NCBI RefSeq assembly: GCF_004346925.1
Contig: NZ_CP031167.1
Span: forward strand, 2,934,001 to 2,998,000
DNA: 64,000 nucleotides
From: Stenotrophomonas sp. ASS1
Lineage (GTDB): Bacteria; Pseudomonadota; Gammaproteobacteria; Xanthomonadales; Xanthomonadaceae
Direction of reading: 5' to 3'
How positions within the stretch are numbered: position 1 is the first letter of the stretch; each line of letters begins with the position of its first letter. The notes under the pieces are model-generated. The model did not search any database. It saw only the letters and a program-made list of their open reading frames with translations, and was not told the origin of the DNA. Below are positions 16,704-25,627 of this stretch, piece by piece. The position numbers and the translations under genes were made by a program.

Positions 16704-16732
16704 CACCCCGACGACTTCCGATAGATACGCCC

Positions 16733-17512
16733 ATGTCCTCCGCTTTTGGCGCCGAAACGGTGCTTGAGGTCCGTCATTGGACCGATGCCTACTTCAGCTT
16801 CACCCTCACCCGCGACAGCGGTTTCCGCTTCGAGAACGGCCAGTTCGTGATGATCGGCCTGGAAACCGAGGCGCGGCCGCTGCTGCGCGCGTATTCCATC
16901 GCCAGCGCCAACTGGGAAGAGCACCTGGAGTTCTTCAGCATCAAGGTGCAGGACGGCCCGCTGACCTCGCGCCTGCAGCACATCAAGCCTGGTGACAAGG
17001 TGCTGGTCGGCAAGAAGCCCACCGGCACCCTGCTGATCAGCGATCTGCACCCCGGCAAGAACCTGTACCTGCTGGGCACCGGCACCGGCATGGCGCCGTG
17101 GCTGTCGGTCATCAAGGACCCGGAAACCTACGAGCGCTTCGAGAAGGTGATCCTCTGCCACGGCGTGCGCTACGAGAAGGACCTGGCCTACCGCGATTAC
17201 TTCGAGAAGGAACTGCGTGAGCATGAATTCCTCGGCGAGATGATCGGCGACAAGCTGCTGTACTACCCGGCCGTCACCCGCGAGCCGTTCGCCAACCAGG
17301 GCCGCCTGACCCAGCTGATGGAAAGCGGCGAGATGCAGCGCACCCTCGGCCTGCCGGAGCTGAGCCCGGAGAACGACCGCGCGATGATCTGCGGCAGCCC
17401 GCAGATGCTGGCCGACCTGCGCAGCGTGCTCGATGCCCGTGGTTTCCAGGTCTCGCCGCGCATCGGCCAGCCGGGCCACTACGTGTTCGAGCGCGCGTTC
17501 GTCGAGAAATAA
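16733..17512 (+). CDS. fpr: Ferredoxin--NADP+ reductase
   Basis: A 259-residue flavoprotein of the bacterial subclass I FNR type. The FAD-binding signature is RAYSIAS at about residues 53-59, and the NADP pyrophosphate loop is GTGTGMAPWLS near 117-127. AMICGSPQML near 220-229 is the conserved nicotinamide-site segment. It moves electrons between NADPH and ferredoxin or flavodoxin in the cytoplasm, for oxidative-stress defence and Fe-S enzyme reduction. The protein ends ERAFVEK, as in related bacterial FNRs with a short C-terminal extension. An operator-like inverted repeat lies 41 bp upstream. Confidence 0.93.
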   Translation: MSSAFGAETVLEVRHWTDAYFSFTLTRDSGFRFENGQFVMIGLETEARPLLRAYSIASANWEEHLEFFSIKVQDGPLTSRLQHIKPGDKVLVGKKPTGTLLISDLHPGKNLYLLGTGTGMAPWLSVIKDPETYERFEKVILCHGVRYEKDLAYRDYFEKELREHEFLGEMIGDKLLYYPAVTREPFANQGRLTQLMESGEMQRTLGLPELSPENDRAMICGSPQMLADLRSVLDARGFQVSPRIGQPGHYVFERAFVEK

Positions 17513-17515
17513 GCA

Positions 17516-17579
17516 AAAAGGGGACGGAGGGGATTAAGTCGTTTGTGCACAAACGACTTAATCCCCTCCGTCCCCTTTT
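17516..17579. repeat. 64-bp palindromic repeat, copy 2
   Basis: A perfect palindrome (32-bp arms) centred on TGTGCACA, lying between convergent fpr and the glutathione-peroxidase gene. It is identical in length and nearly identical in sequence to the copy at 9060, differing at two bases. Confidence 0.9.
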
Positions 17580-17589
17580 CGGGTTCGTC

Positions 17590-18069
17590 TCACAGCAGCG
17601 CTTCGATCTCGCCGCGCAGCTGCTCCGGCCTGGTGGTGGGCGCGTGACGCGACACCACCTGCCCCTGGCGGTCGACCAGGAACTTGCTGAAATTCCACTT
17701 GATGCGGGCGCTACCCAGCAGGCCGCGCTTCTCGCGTGACAGCCATGCCCACAACGGATCAGCCCCGTCGCCGTTGACCTCGATCTTCTCCGACAGCGGG
17801 AAGCTGACCGGGTAGTCCAGCGAACAGAACTGGCGGATCTGCGCGGCATCACCCGGCTCCTGCGCGCCGAACTGGTTGCACGGGAAGCCGATCACCACCA
17901 GGCCGCGTTCGCGGTACTCCTGCCACAGCTGCTCCAGCCCGGTGTATTGAGGGGTGAAGCCACAACGGCTGGCGACGTTCACCAGCAGCAACGGATGGCC
18001 CTGGTACCGGGCCAGCGCCTGTGGCTGGCCGTCGAGGTCGCGGAAGCTGAAATCGTAGGCGGTGGTCAT
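17590..18069 (-). CDS. Glutathione peroxidase-family protein
   Basis: A 159-residue thioredoxin-fold peroxidase with Cys36 in place of selenocysteine (ASRCGFTPQY). Gln70 in CNQFGAQEPG and the WNFSKF segment supply the rest of the Cys-Gln-Trp-Asn catalytic set. It reduces hydrogen or lipid peroxides using thioredoxin or glutathione; bacterial Cys types often prefer thioredoxin. The start at 18069 is chosen because the upstream in-frame extension is rich in Cys/Arg and unlike the family. It is convergent to fpr. Confidence 0.92.
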   Translation of the reverse strand: MTTAYDFSFRDLDGQPQALARYQGHPLLLVNVASRCGFTPQYTGLEQLWQEYRERGLVVIGFPCNQFGAQEPGDAAQIRQFCSLDYPVSFPLSEKIEVNGDGADPLWAWLSREKRGLLGSARIKWNFSKFLVDRQGQVVSRHAPTTRPEQLRGEIEALL

Positions 18070-18199
18070 GATGGCGGGCCGTGGGCGGTGACTGCATGGT
18101 ACCCGCGCCCGGCCCCGGCAACATGCCTTTTGACACAAGTGCGGGCGCCACCGGCCGGGTTACCCTCGGGCCCTTGTTTGCCTTACCGGAGCTTCTACC

Positions 18200-20368
18200 T
18201 TGACCACTCGACTTGCCCTTGCCGTGGCCATGTCCCTCGGCCTTGCCCTGCCCGCCTTCTCGGCCGGCGCCGCCACCCCGGCTGCCAGCACCCATGCCCA
18301 GCAGGCCAATCCGTTCTTCGCCGAAAGCCCGCTGCCGCTGCACTTCCCGCAATTCGACAAGATCAAGGACAGCGACTTCGCCCCGGCCTTCGACGCCGGC
18401 ATGGCGCAGCAGCTGAAGGAAGTGGAGGCGATCGCCAACAACAAGGCCAAGCCGACCTTCGACAACACCATCATCGCCCTGGAAAAGAGCGGTGACATCC
18501 TCGACCGTGCGACCACCGTGTTCTTCAGCCTGGTCGGCGCCGACACCAACGACACCCGCAAGAAGCTGCAGGCTGATTACTCGGCGAAGTTCGCCGCGCA
18601 CAGCGATGCGATCGCGCTGAACGGCAAGCTGTTCGCCCGCATCCAGGCGCTGTACGACACCCGCAGCCAGCTGGGCCTGGACGCCGAAGGCGTGCGCCTG
18701 GTCGAGAAGTACTACGACAACTACGTGCGCGCAGGCGCCAAGCTGTCCGACGCCGACAAGGCCACGCTGAAGGAGATGAACGCCGAGCTGGCCAACCTGG
18801 GTACCAAGTTCAGCCAGAACGTGCAGTCGGAGGTGAACGCTTCGGCGATCACCGTCGACGACGTCAAGCAACTGGACGGCCTGTCCAAGGAGCAGATCGC
18901 CGCCGCCGCCGAAGCCGCCAAGGCCCGCGGCCAGGACGGCAAGTACGTGATCACCCTGCTCAACACCACCGGCCAGCCGCCGCTGACCAACCTGGCCAAC
19001 CGCGCCCTGCGCCAGAAGATCTACGAAGCGTCGGTGAGCCGCGGCAGCCGCGGCGGTGAGTTCGACAACACCGCTCTGGTCTCGCGCATCATGCAGCTGC
19101 GCGCCGACAAGGCCAAGCTGATGGGCTTCCCGAACTTCGCCGCCTACAACCTGACCAACCAGACCGCCAAGACCCCCGAAGCGGTCAACGCGATGCTGGG
19201 CAAGCTGGCCCCGGCCGCGGTGGCCAACGCCAAGCGTGAAGCCGCCGACCTGCAGGCGATGATCGACCAGGAACAGAAGGCCGCTGGCAAGCCGACGTTC
19301 AAGCTGGAACCGTGGGACTGGGCCTTCTACAGCGAGAAGGTGCGCCAGGCCAAGTACAACTTCGACGAGTCGCAGCTGAAGCCGTACTTCGAAATGAAGA
19401 ACGTGCTGGAGAACGGCGTGTTCTACGCCGCGGGCCAGGAATTCGGCCTGACCTTCAAGCAGCGCACCGACCTGCCGGTCTACCACGATGACGTCACCGT
19501 CTACGACGTGTTCGACGCCGACGGCAGCCAGCTGGCGATCTTCATCTTCGACCCGTATGCACGCGCCTCCAAGCGCGGTGGCGCGTGGATGAACTCCTAC
19601 GTCTCGCAGTCCAAGCTGACCGGCTTCAAGCCGGTGGTCGCCAATCACCTGAACATTCCGAAGCCGCCGGCCGGCCAGCCGACCCTGCTGACCTGGGACG
19701 AGGTGAACACCACGTTCCACGAGTTCGGCCACGCCCTGCACGGCATGTTCTCCAACGTGAAGTACCCGTACTTCTCGGGCACCTCGGTGCCGCGTGACTT
19801 CGTCGAGTTCCCCTCGCAGGTCAACGAGATGTGGGCCGACAACCCGGTCATCCTGAAGAACTACGCCAAGCACTACCAGAATGGTTCGGCGATGCCGCAG
19901 GCACTGCTGGACAAGGTGCTGGCCGCTGCCAAGTTCAACCAGGGCTTCGCCACCACCGAGTACCTGGGTGCGGCCATGCTGGACCAGCGCTGGCACCAGA
20001 TCGGCGCCGACCAGGTGCCGGCCGCCAAGGACGTGATGGCCTTCGAGCGCGCCGCGCTGGAGAAGGACGGCATCTACTACGCGCCGGTTCCGCCGCGCTA
20101 CAAGACCCCGTACTTCAGCCACATCATGGGCGGCTACTCGGCCGGCTACTACGCCTACATCTGGTCGGAAGTGCTCGACGCCAACACCCAGAAGTGGTTC
20201 AAGGACAACGGCGGCCTGAGCCGCAAGAACGGCGACCACTTCCGCGCCACCCTGCTGTCCAAGGGCGGCAGCGTGGATGCCATGCAGCTGTTCCGCGATT
20301 TCGCCGGCCACGAGCCGCAGATCGAACCGCTGCTGGAAAAGCGTGGCCTGACCGGCGCCGGCAACTGA
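18200..20368 (+). CDS. dcp: Exported M3-family peptidyl-dipeptidase (Dcp-like)
   Basis: A 722-residue zinc metallopeptidase. HEFGH lies at residues 507-511 (ligands His507 and His511, catalytic Glu508), and the third ligand Glu follows in the EFPSQ helix near 535. A signal peptide (about residues 1-24) directs it to the periplasm, unlike the cytoplasmic E. coli enzyme. Dcp removes C-terminal dipeptides from oligopeptides. The start is taken as TTG at 18200, with CGGAG eight bases upstream. An ATG ten codons later would leave the signal peptide without its positive charge. A strong terminator follows. Confidence 0.92.
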   Translation: MTTRLALAVAMSLGLALPAFSAGAATPAASTHAQQANPFFAESPLPLHFPQFDKIKDSDFAPAFDAGMAQQLKEVEAIANNKAKPTFDNTIIALEKSGDILDRATTVFFSLVGADTNDTRKKLQADYSAKFAAHSDAIALNGKLFARIQALYDTRSQLGLDAEGVRLVEKYYDNYVRAGAKLSDADKATLKEMNAELANLGTKFSQNVQSEVNASAITVDDVKQLDGLSKEQIAAAAEAAKARGQDGKYVITLLNTTGQPPLTNLANRALRQKIYEASVSRGSRGGEFDNTALVSRIMQLRADKAKLMGFPNFAAYNLTNQTAKTPEAVNAMLGKLAPAAVANAKREAADLQAMIDQEQKAAGKPTFKLEPWDWAFYSEKVRQAKYNFDESQLKPYFEMKNVLENGVFYAAGQEFGLTFKQRTDLPVYHDDVTVYDVFDADGSQLAIFIFDPYARASKRGGAWMNSYVSQSKLTGFKPVVANHLNIPKPPAGQPTLLTWDEVNTTFHEFGHALHGMFSNVKYPYFSGTSVPRDFVEFPSQVNEMWADNPVILKNYAKHYQNGSAMPQALLDKVLAAAKFNQGFATTEYLGAAMLDQRWHQIGADQVPAAKDVMAFERAALEKDGIYYAPVPPRYKTPYFSHIMGGYSAGYYAYIWSEVLDANTQKWFKDNGGLSRKNGDHFRATLLSKGGSVDAMQLFRDFAGHEPQIEPLLEKRGLTGAGN

Positions 20369-20392
20369 TCGCCAGCGCAGTCGCCTGAAACG

Positions 20393-20423
20393 AAAACCGC
20401 CCGGGAGACCGGGCGGTTTTTTT
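20393..20423 (+). terminator. Terminator after the M3 peptidase gene
   Basis: ACCGCCCGG-GAGA-CCGGGCGGT hairpin followed by seven T; the A-rich left flank lets it also serve the convergent cfa gene. Confidence 0.9.
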
Positions 20424-20432
20424 GTTGTGGTT

Positions 20433-20470
20433 GGGGTCAGAGCCCTTTCTGCGAAAAGGGATCTGACCCC
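20433..20470. repeat. GGGGTCAGA palindromic element
   Basis: GGGGTCAGAGCCCTTT and its near-perfect complement, separated by six bases (TCTGCG-like loop) with a single mismatch. It lies between convergent dcp and cfa, right after the terminator. It resembles dispersed GGGTCAGA elements common in Xanthomonadaceae genomes (recall, not searched). Confidence 0.7.
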
Positions 20471-20493
20471 GGGGTCTCCGCCCCGTGCTGGCT

Positions 20494-21609
20494 TCAGCGT
20501 GGCGCCACGTACCCACCTGGCACGCCTTCCGGCGACAGCACCAGCTGCCACAGCTGCGCGTGCCGGCAACGGAAGGTGGCCATCGACCCGGCCAGGTAGA
20601 AGCGCCACATGCGCCGGAAGTGCTCGTCGTAGCGCGCATCCAGCCGCGGCCACGCCGCTTCCACGTTGCGCCGCCAGGCCTGCAGGGTCAGGTCGTAATC
20701 GGTGCCGAAGTTGTGCCAGTCCTCCAGCACGAAGCGGCCCTCGAACGCCTTGGTGATCTGCACCGCCGATGGCAGCATCGAGTTGGGAAAGATGTAGCGC
20801 GCGATCCACGGGTCCGTACGATGCCGCGAGATGTTGGTGCCGATGCTGTGCAGCAGCAGCAGGCCGCGCGGTGACAGGCAACGCCTGGCCACCTCGAAGA
20901 AGCTGGCGTAGTTCTTGTCGCCGACGTGCTCGAACATGCCGATCGAGAAGATCGCATCGAACGGCTCGTGCAGTTCGCGGTAGTCCTGCAGGCGGATCTC
21001 GATCGGCAGGCCGGCGCACAGTTCGCGCGCGAACTCGGCCTGCTCCTGCGAAATGGTCACGCCGACGCCACTGACACCGTAGCGCTCGGCGGCAAACTTC
21101 AGGGCTTCGCCCCAGCCACAGCCGATGTCCAGCACACGCTGCCCCGGGCGCAGGCCCAGCTTGCGGCAGACCAGGTCAAGCTTGGCTTCCTGCGCGGCGT
21201 CGAGATCGCCGGCATTGCGCCAGTAGCCACAGCTATAGACCAGGCGCTGGCCCAGCATGGCCTGGTAGAGATCATTGCCGAGGTCGTAGTGGCGGCGGCC
21301 CACCTCGTAGCTGCCCTGTCCCACCTGCAGGTTGAACAGGCGCGCCTTCAGTGCATCGGCCACTTCGCGCCAACCGTGCACCCGTTCGTCCAGGTGCGCC
21401 TGCATCAGGTGGACAAGGAATTCATCCAGGACGTTGGCATCCCACCAACCGTCCATGTAGCTCTCGCCGAGGCCAAGCGAGCCGTGCGCCATGACCCGCG
21501 CGAAGAAGCGCGGGTCATGCACCTGGATATCCTGTGGCTGGGTACCGCCGATGCGGACCCCGGCTTCCTGCAGCAGGCCGGCGACCCGCTCCTGCAACCC
21601 TGTATCCAC
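20494..21609 (-). CDS. cfa: Cyclopropane-fatty-acyl-phospholipid synthase
   Basis: A 371-residue SAM-dependent methyltransferase, close in length to E. coli Cfa (382). The SAM loop is VLDIGCGWGEAL near residues 165-176. SYMDGWWD near 50 and HYDLGNDLYQ near 107 are family-specific lipid-site motifs, and IFSIGMFEHVG near 222 is typical. It methylenates cis double bonds of membrane lipids, usually on entry to stationary phase or under acid stress. The start is GTG at 21609 with AGGAGG upstream. It is the second gene after a DUF3298 lipoprotein on the same strand, 19 bp apart. Confidence 0.93.
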   Translation of the reverse strand: MDTGLQERVAGLLQEAGVRIGGTQPQDIQVHDPRFFARVMAHGSLGLGESYMDGWWDANVLDEFLVHLMQAHLDERVHGWREVADALKARLFNLQVGQGSYEVGRRHYDLGNDLYQAMLGQRLVYSCGYWRNAGDLDAAQEAKLDLVCRKLGLRPGQRVLDIGCGWGEALKFAAERYGVSGVGVTISQEQAEFARELCAGLPIEIRLQDYRELHEPFDAIFSIGMFEHVGDKNYASFFEVARRCLSPRGLLLLHSIGTNISRHRTDPWIARYIFPNSMLPSAVQITKAFEGRFVLEDWHNFGTDYDLTLQAWRRNVEAAWPRLDARYDEHFRRMWRFYLAGSMATFRCRHAQLWQLVLSPEGVPGGYVAPR

Positions 21610-21628
21610 GCCACCTCCTCAACTGCGG

Positions 21629-22483
21629 TCAACCGCGTGCGAACAGCTCCACGTAGTCCTTGGCCACGTGCGGCAACAGCACCGCCGCCGGTACATCGGC
21701 GGTCTGGGTGCCGTCCGAGTATGGACCCACCTGGTACGGCGGGAAAACAAAGCGCAGCGCGGTGATCTGCCCCTTGTCGTCGGTCAGCGGCTGGAACTGG
21801 CTGAAATTGTCGGCCTGCGGGCCGGTGCCGTCGGCAATCATGCGCGATGCGTTGCGCAGCGATTCCTGCAGCTGGGCCGGATCCATGTCCTCACCGCTGA
21901 GGCGGGTGGCCACGCGTTCACGCAGCTGGTCGGCGACGAAATCGCTGATCGCCTTCCAGCCCTTGGCATCGGCCACCAGCTTTTCGGCGCTGAGCATCTG
22001 CTGATGCTGCGGCAGCCACACGAATCGGGCCACCAGCGGTTCGCCATGGGCGCCACCGGTGTAGCGGCTGCCATCGGCACTGACCACCACCAGCTGCGGG
22101 GTTTCCAGCAGCTTCTCGAAGCTCAGCGACAGCTCGTACGGCATGGTCGGCTTGTCATTGCCCAGCCCGTCCAGCGCCTGTTGCAGGTCACTGCGCGCAC
22201 TCGTCGCATAGCTCTGCAGCGCGCGGGCCAGGCCCGGGTAGCGGTCGATGCCGGCCGGGTAGCTGATACCCACCACTTCGCGTTCGTTGTTCTCGATCAC
22301 GTCGCGCAGATCCAGCGGCGCTTCCGTGGCCGGCGTTTCACCTGCGGCGGTGGCTTCGGCGGCGGGCGCCGCGTCGGTCGCCGGTGCCGGCTCGCTTTCA
22401 CGCTGGCAACCGGCGAGCAACAGCACGCCCACCACGCCGGCCAGCACGCTGCCGTGCAGTGGCCGGTTGTTTCCAATCTTCAT
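21629..22483 (-). CDS. DUF3298/RsiV-like lipoprotein
   Basis: A 284-residue lipoprotein with lipobox LAGC (Cys26) and an Ala/Pro/Glu linker (about 28-55). The body has the DUF4163-DUF3298 pattern: SYPAGIDRYPGLA, then GSRYTGGAHGEP near residue 155 and FVFPPYQVGPYSDG near 255. This double domain also forms the sensor part of RsiV-type anti-sigma factors, but here it is only membrane-tethered with no cytoplasmic part. It may bind or respond to a periplasmic ligand. It probably shares a transcript with cfa. Confidence 0.82.
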   Translation of the reverse strand: MKIGNNRPLHGSVLAGVVGVLLLAGCQRESEPAPATDAAPAAEATAAGETPATEAPLDLRDVIENNEREVVGISYPAGIDRYPGLARALQSYATSARSDLQQALDGLGNDKPTMPYELSLSFEKLLETPQLVVVSADGSRYTGGAHGEPLVARFVWLPQHQQMLSAEKLVADAKGWKAISDFVADQLRERVATRLSGEDMDPAQLQESLRNASRMIADGTGPQADNFSQFQPLTDDKGQITALRFVFPPYQVGPYSDGTQTADVPAAVLLPHVAKDYVELFARG

Positions 22484-22547
22484 CGGGATCCCCTGTTCAT
22501 GTTTGTACATCATCGCCTGCCATGGCTGAAGCGTGGCCCGCTGGCAT

Positions 22548-22850
22548 TCAGCCAACGAGCAGGTCGTGGTACTCCTCATGTCGCTGCAGGAAGGCCTCGG
22601 CGTAGGAACACGCCGGCACCACCTTGTACTTCTGCTCACGGGCAAAACGCAGCGCCACACGGGTCAGCTCACCGGCGATGCCTCGGCCGGCAATCGGCTC
22701 GGGCACCTCGGTATGCGTGATGACCATGCGCCTGCGTTTGATCTGGTAGTCCAGCACCGCCAGCTGTCCGCGCACACGGGCGGTGAAGCGATGGTTGGCC
22801 AGGTCGTGTTCGACCTCGTAGGCCAGACCGGGGGGCGTGACCGAAGCCAT
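22548..22850 (-). CDS. Small GNAT acetyltransferase-like protein (YjdJ type)
   Basis: A 100-residue one-domain protein of the Gcn5-related DUF group (YjdJ/GNAT14). The acetyl-CoA loop is GRGIAGELTRVALRFA near residues 55-70, and CSYAEAFLQRHEEY follows at the C-terminus, as in this group. Such proteins lack part of the standard GNAT fold, and their substrates are largely unknown. AGGAGAC lies upstream of the ATG at 22850. Confidence 0.85.
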   Translation of the reverse strand: MASVTPPGLAYEVEHDLANHRFTARVRGQLAVLDYQIKRRRMVITHTEVPEPIAGRGIAGELTRVALRFAREQKYKVVPACSYAEAFLQRHEEYHDLLVG

Positions 22851-23059
22851 GGAACTGTCTCCTGCGGCGACTGCGTGGATGGTGCGCAGCCGGGCGCCAT
22901 GATCGCGTGAAGCCTGAACAGGGGCAAGTCCGTTCCATTCACGTCAGTTTGCGACCCTCAAGCTGGAGCGCTGGCGGCCGCTATCGCCTGTGGAGGGGTA
23001 CGGCCAGGCTGGCACGGCCCTTGCGACCGTTGATCATGCGCACCACCGCGGAGGCTCCG

Positions 23060-23221
23060 ATGCACCCCAGCGATTCCCATTCAGATACCGACCGCGCCCT
23101 GCTGGAGGGCCTGCTGCAACTGGCCGTGGAGGGGCAGACCCAGGACCAGGATTTCCAGCGCATCGGCGAAGAAGTGTTCGCCCGCCTGCTGGATACCTAC
23201 GGTCAGCAGCCCACGCTCTGA
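23060..23221 (+). CDS. Small hypothetical protein (53 aa)
   Basis: A 53-residue acidic, probably helical protein (DRALLEGLLQLAVEG, then DFQRIGEEVFARLLDTYG). The ATG at 23060 has GGAGG five bases upstream, which is the main reason to accept it. No known motif. It stands alone between a minus-strand acetyltransferase and a minus-strand rhomboid gene. Confidence 0.55.
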   Translation: MHPSDSHSDTDRALLEGLLQLAVEGQTQDQDFQRIGEEVFARLLDTYGQQPTL

Positions 23222-23264
23222 AACAGCGGGGGCGGATCGCTGCCGATCCGCCCCGCTCCCGTCA

Positions 23265-23891
23265 TCAACCGCCGCCGAGGCGGAAGGTCGGGTTGGAAAG
23301 TTCGCGCAGGAAGTGAGTGAAGATGCTCGGCTGCATGGCCAGCATGAAGATCACGCCGAACGCCGCGCCTGCCAGGTGCGCGCTGTGGTTGATGCGGTCA
23401 CCGCCGCGCTTGTCCATCCAGATGCTGTAGCCGACGTAGAACGCGGCGTAGACGATGGCCGGCGCCGGGATGAAGAACACCAGGATGATCGACCACGGCT
23501 TGATCAGGATGAAGGCGAACAGCACCGCCGACACCGCACCGGACGCACCCAGGCTGAGGTAGTTCGGGTTCTTCTGGTTCTTCAGGTAGCTGGGCAGGAT
23601 CGAGACCAGCAGCGCACCGATGTAGAACGCCGGGTAGGTCAGGTAGCTGCCGGTCAGCTGCACCATCACGCTCTCGATGAATCCCCCGAAGAAGAACAGG
23701 GTGATCATGTTGAAGATCAGGTGCGACCAGTCGGCGTGGATGAAGCCATAGGTCACCAGCCGGTCGTACTGGCGGTGACGGTCGACGGCTGGCGGCCACA
23801 GGATCAGGCGATCGGCCAGCTTGCGGTTGTTGAACGCCATCCACGACAGGATGGCGGTGATGGCGATCAACAGCAGATTGACGGGGGTCAT
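23265..23891 (-). CDS. Rhomboid-family intramembrane serine protease
   Basis: A 208-residue membrane protein with six predicted helices. The catalytic serine is in SLGASGAVS near residue 115, and the partner histidine is in HSAHLAGAAFG near 172. The HADWSHLIFNM motif near 52-62 is the conserved L1-loop/helix-2 signature with its asparagine. Rhomboids cleave within or near membrane helices of substrates. The ATG at 23891 leads directly into the first helix. It ends a likely transcript with the POT transporter, whose stop is seven bases upstream. Confidence 0.9.
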   Translation of the reverse strand: MTPVNLLLIAITAILSWMAFNNRKLADRLILWPPAVDRHRQYDRLVTYGFIHADWSHLIFNMITLFFFGGFIESVMVQLTGSYLTYPAFYIGALLVSILPSYLKNQKNPNYLSLGASGAVSAVLFAFILIKPWSIILVFFIPAPAIVYAAFYVGYSIWMDKRGGDRINHSAHLAGAAFGVIFMLAMQPSIFTHFLRELSNPTFRLGGG

Positions 23892-23898
23892 GTCAGGC

Positions 23899-25464
23899 TC
23901 AGGCGCTACGGTAGTTGTCGACCATACGATAGCGTTTCGCATACCAACCGAAGGCCAACGCCGCGACGAAGGCGAAACTGGCGAAGAAGAACATCAGGAA
24001 CGCCGCTTCACTCAGGCCCGTACTGGCGATCTTGTGGGTCACCGCATCGTTGCGCACCGCCGCGTTGGACAGCAGCACCCACAGGTTGCCGATGGTGGTG
24101 GTCAGGTTCCAGAAGCTCATCACCACGCCCTTCATCGCCTGCGGCGCCTGGCTGTAGGCGAACTCCAGGCCGGTGGCCGAGACCAGCACCTCACCGAAGG
24201 TCAGCAGCGCATACGGCAGCATCTGCCAGAAGATCGACATGGCGTTGCCGCCGTCCATCACCACCTGGATGCCGCCGACCACGATCCAGGCCAGGCCGCT
24301 GAAGGCGATGCCGGCGGTCATGCGGCGCAGCGCGGTCGGCTCGAAGCCGAAGCGGCGCAGGGCCGGGTACAGCACCAGGTTGTTGAACGGAATCAGGATC
24401 ATCACCAGCAGCGGGTTCAGTGCCTGCATCTGCGAGGCGGTGAACCAGCTCGGCATCTGCATCTGCTGGCCCTGCAGGACCCAGGTCGAGGCCTTCTGGT
24501 CGAACAGCGAGAAGAACGGCGTGGTCAACGCGAAGATCACCAGCACCCGCAGCACCGAGCGCACGCCTTCGACGGCTTCGGCCGGATGCTGGCCACGGGC
24601 GCGATCGAGCTGCAGCCAAGTGCCACCGCCGATACCGGCCAGGATCGATACCAGCGCCAGGCACAGGCAGATGACAATGCCCAACGAGCCAACCAGGCCG
24701 AACGAGGCCACTGCCAGCACCAGGCCGAGCACGGCGATCACCAGGCCCGGACGGCCCTGGCCGGCCACGCGCGCGGTCAGCGCGGTGCGTACCACGTTGG
24801 CGAACGAATGCGGATCCTTCGGCGGCAGTGGCACCAGCACGTAGCGCTTGCGGCCCAGCCAGAACACGAAGGTGGCGATGAACATCAGGATGCCCGGGAT
24901 GCCGAACGCCCACTGCGGGCCCCAGTTCTTCAGCACCAGCGGGATCAGCAGCGAGGCGAACAGCGAGCCGAAATTGATGATCCAGTAGAAGGCATCGAAG
25001 ACGACCTTGGCCAGGTGCTTGTTGCTCTGGTCGAACTGGTCACCCATGAACGAGGCCACCAGCGGCTTGATGCCACCGGCGCCGAGCGCGATCAGGCCCA
25101 GGCCGAGGAAGAAGCCTTCGCGGCTGTTCTCGAACAGCGCCAGGCACAGGTGGCCGGCGCAGTAGACCAGGCTGAACCAGAGAATGGTGTGGTACTTGCC
25201 GAAGAACCTGTCGGCCAGCCAGCCACCGAGCAGCGGGAAGAAATACACGCCGATCATGAAGCTGTGCATGATGTCCTTGGCTTCACCGGCACGGCCTTCC
25301 GCCGTGATTTCCTGCAGCAGCAGCGAGGTGATCAGGAACTGCACCAGGATGTTGCGCATCCCGTAGAAACTGAACCGTTCGCAGGCCTCATTGCCGATGA
25401 TGTACGGAATCTGGCGCGGCATCTTTCCCTGGCCGGCGATGGGGGCGACTGCGTCGTGGCTCAT
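23899..25464 (-). CDS. POT-family proton-dependent peptide transporter
   Basis: A roughly 521-residue transporter with 14 membrane segments, the length and layout of bacterial POT (DtpT/YdgR) carriers. The ERFSFYGMRNIL motif near residues 29-40 is the E-x-x-E-R-F-x-Y-Y-G signature on helix 1. YFFPLLGGWLADRFFGKY near 70-87 is the PTR2 family signature loop. It imports di- and tripeptides with protons across the inner membrane. The start at 25464 is preferred over an ATG four codons earlier, whose AGGA is too close; neither is certain. The rhomboid gene follows directly. Confidence 0.9.
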   Translation of the reverse strand: MSHDAVAPIAGQGKMPRQIPYIIGNEACERFSFYGMRNILVQFLITSLLLQEITAEGRAGEAKDIMHSFMIGVYFFPLLGGWLADRFFGKYHTILWFSLVYCAGHLCLALFENSREGFFLGLGLIALGAGGIKPLVASFMGDQFDQSNKHLAKVVFDAFYWIINFGSLFASLLIPLVLKNWGPQWAFGIPGILMFIATFVFWLGRKRYVLVPLPPKDPHSFANVVRTALTARVAGQGRPGLVIAVLGLVLAVASFGLVGSLGIVICLCLALVSILAGIGGGTWLQLDRARGQHPAEAVEGVRSVLRVLVIFALTTPFFSLFDQKASTWVLQGQQMQMPSWFTASQMQALNPLLVMILIPFNNLVLYPALRRFGFEPTALRRMTAGIAFSGLAWIVVGGIQVVMDGGNAMSIFWQMLPYALLTFGEVLVSATGLEFAYSQAPQAMKGVVMSFWNLTTTIGNLWVLLSNAAVRNDAVTHKIASTGLSEAAFLMFFFASFAFVAALAFGWYAKRYRMVDNYRSA

Positions 25465-25627
25465 CCTGTAAGGCATTCCTGCAAAGCGAAAGGCGCAAGA
25501 TTACCGGAACCGGGGCTTGCGAAGCACGCTGCAGGGCTGCATGACAACGGTGCCAATCCATGGCAGGCAGCGACACTCCGTGCCGGAAGTCACGGCACCT
25601 GCACGACAAAAGCGTAAACTTATCGTT

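Noticed and set aside
17849..21019. Long open frame opposite the M3 peptidase and cfa
   Set aside because: A shadow of the two real genes; it runs across a terminator and a repeat.
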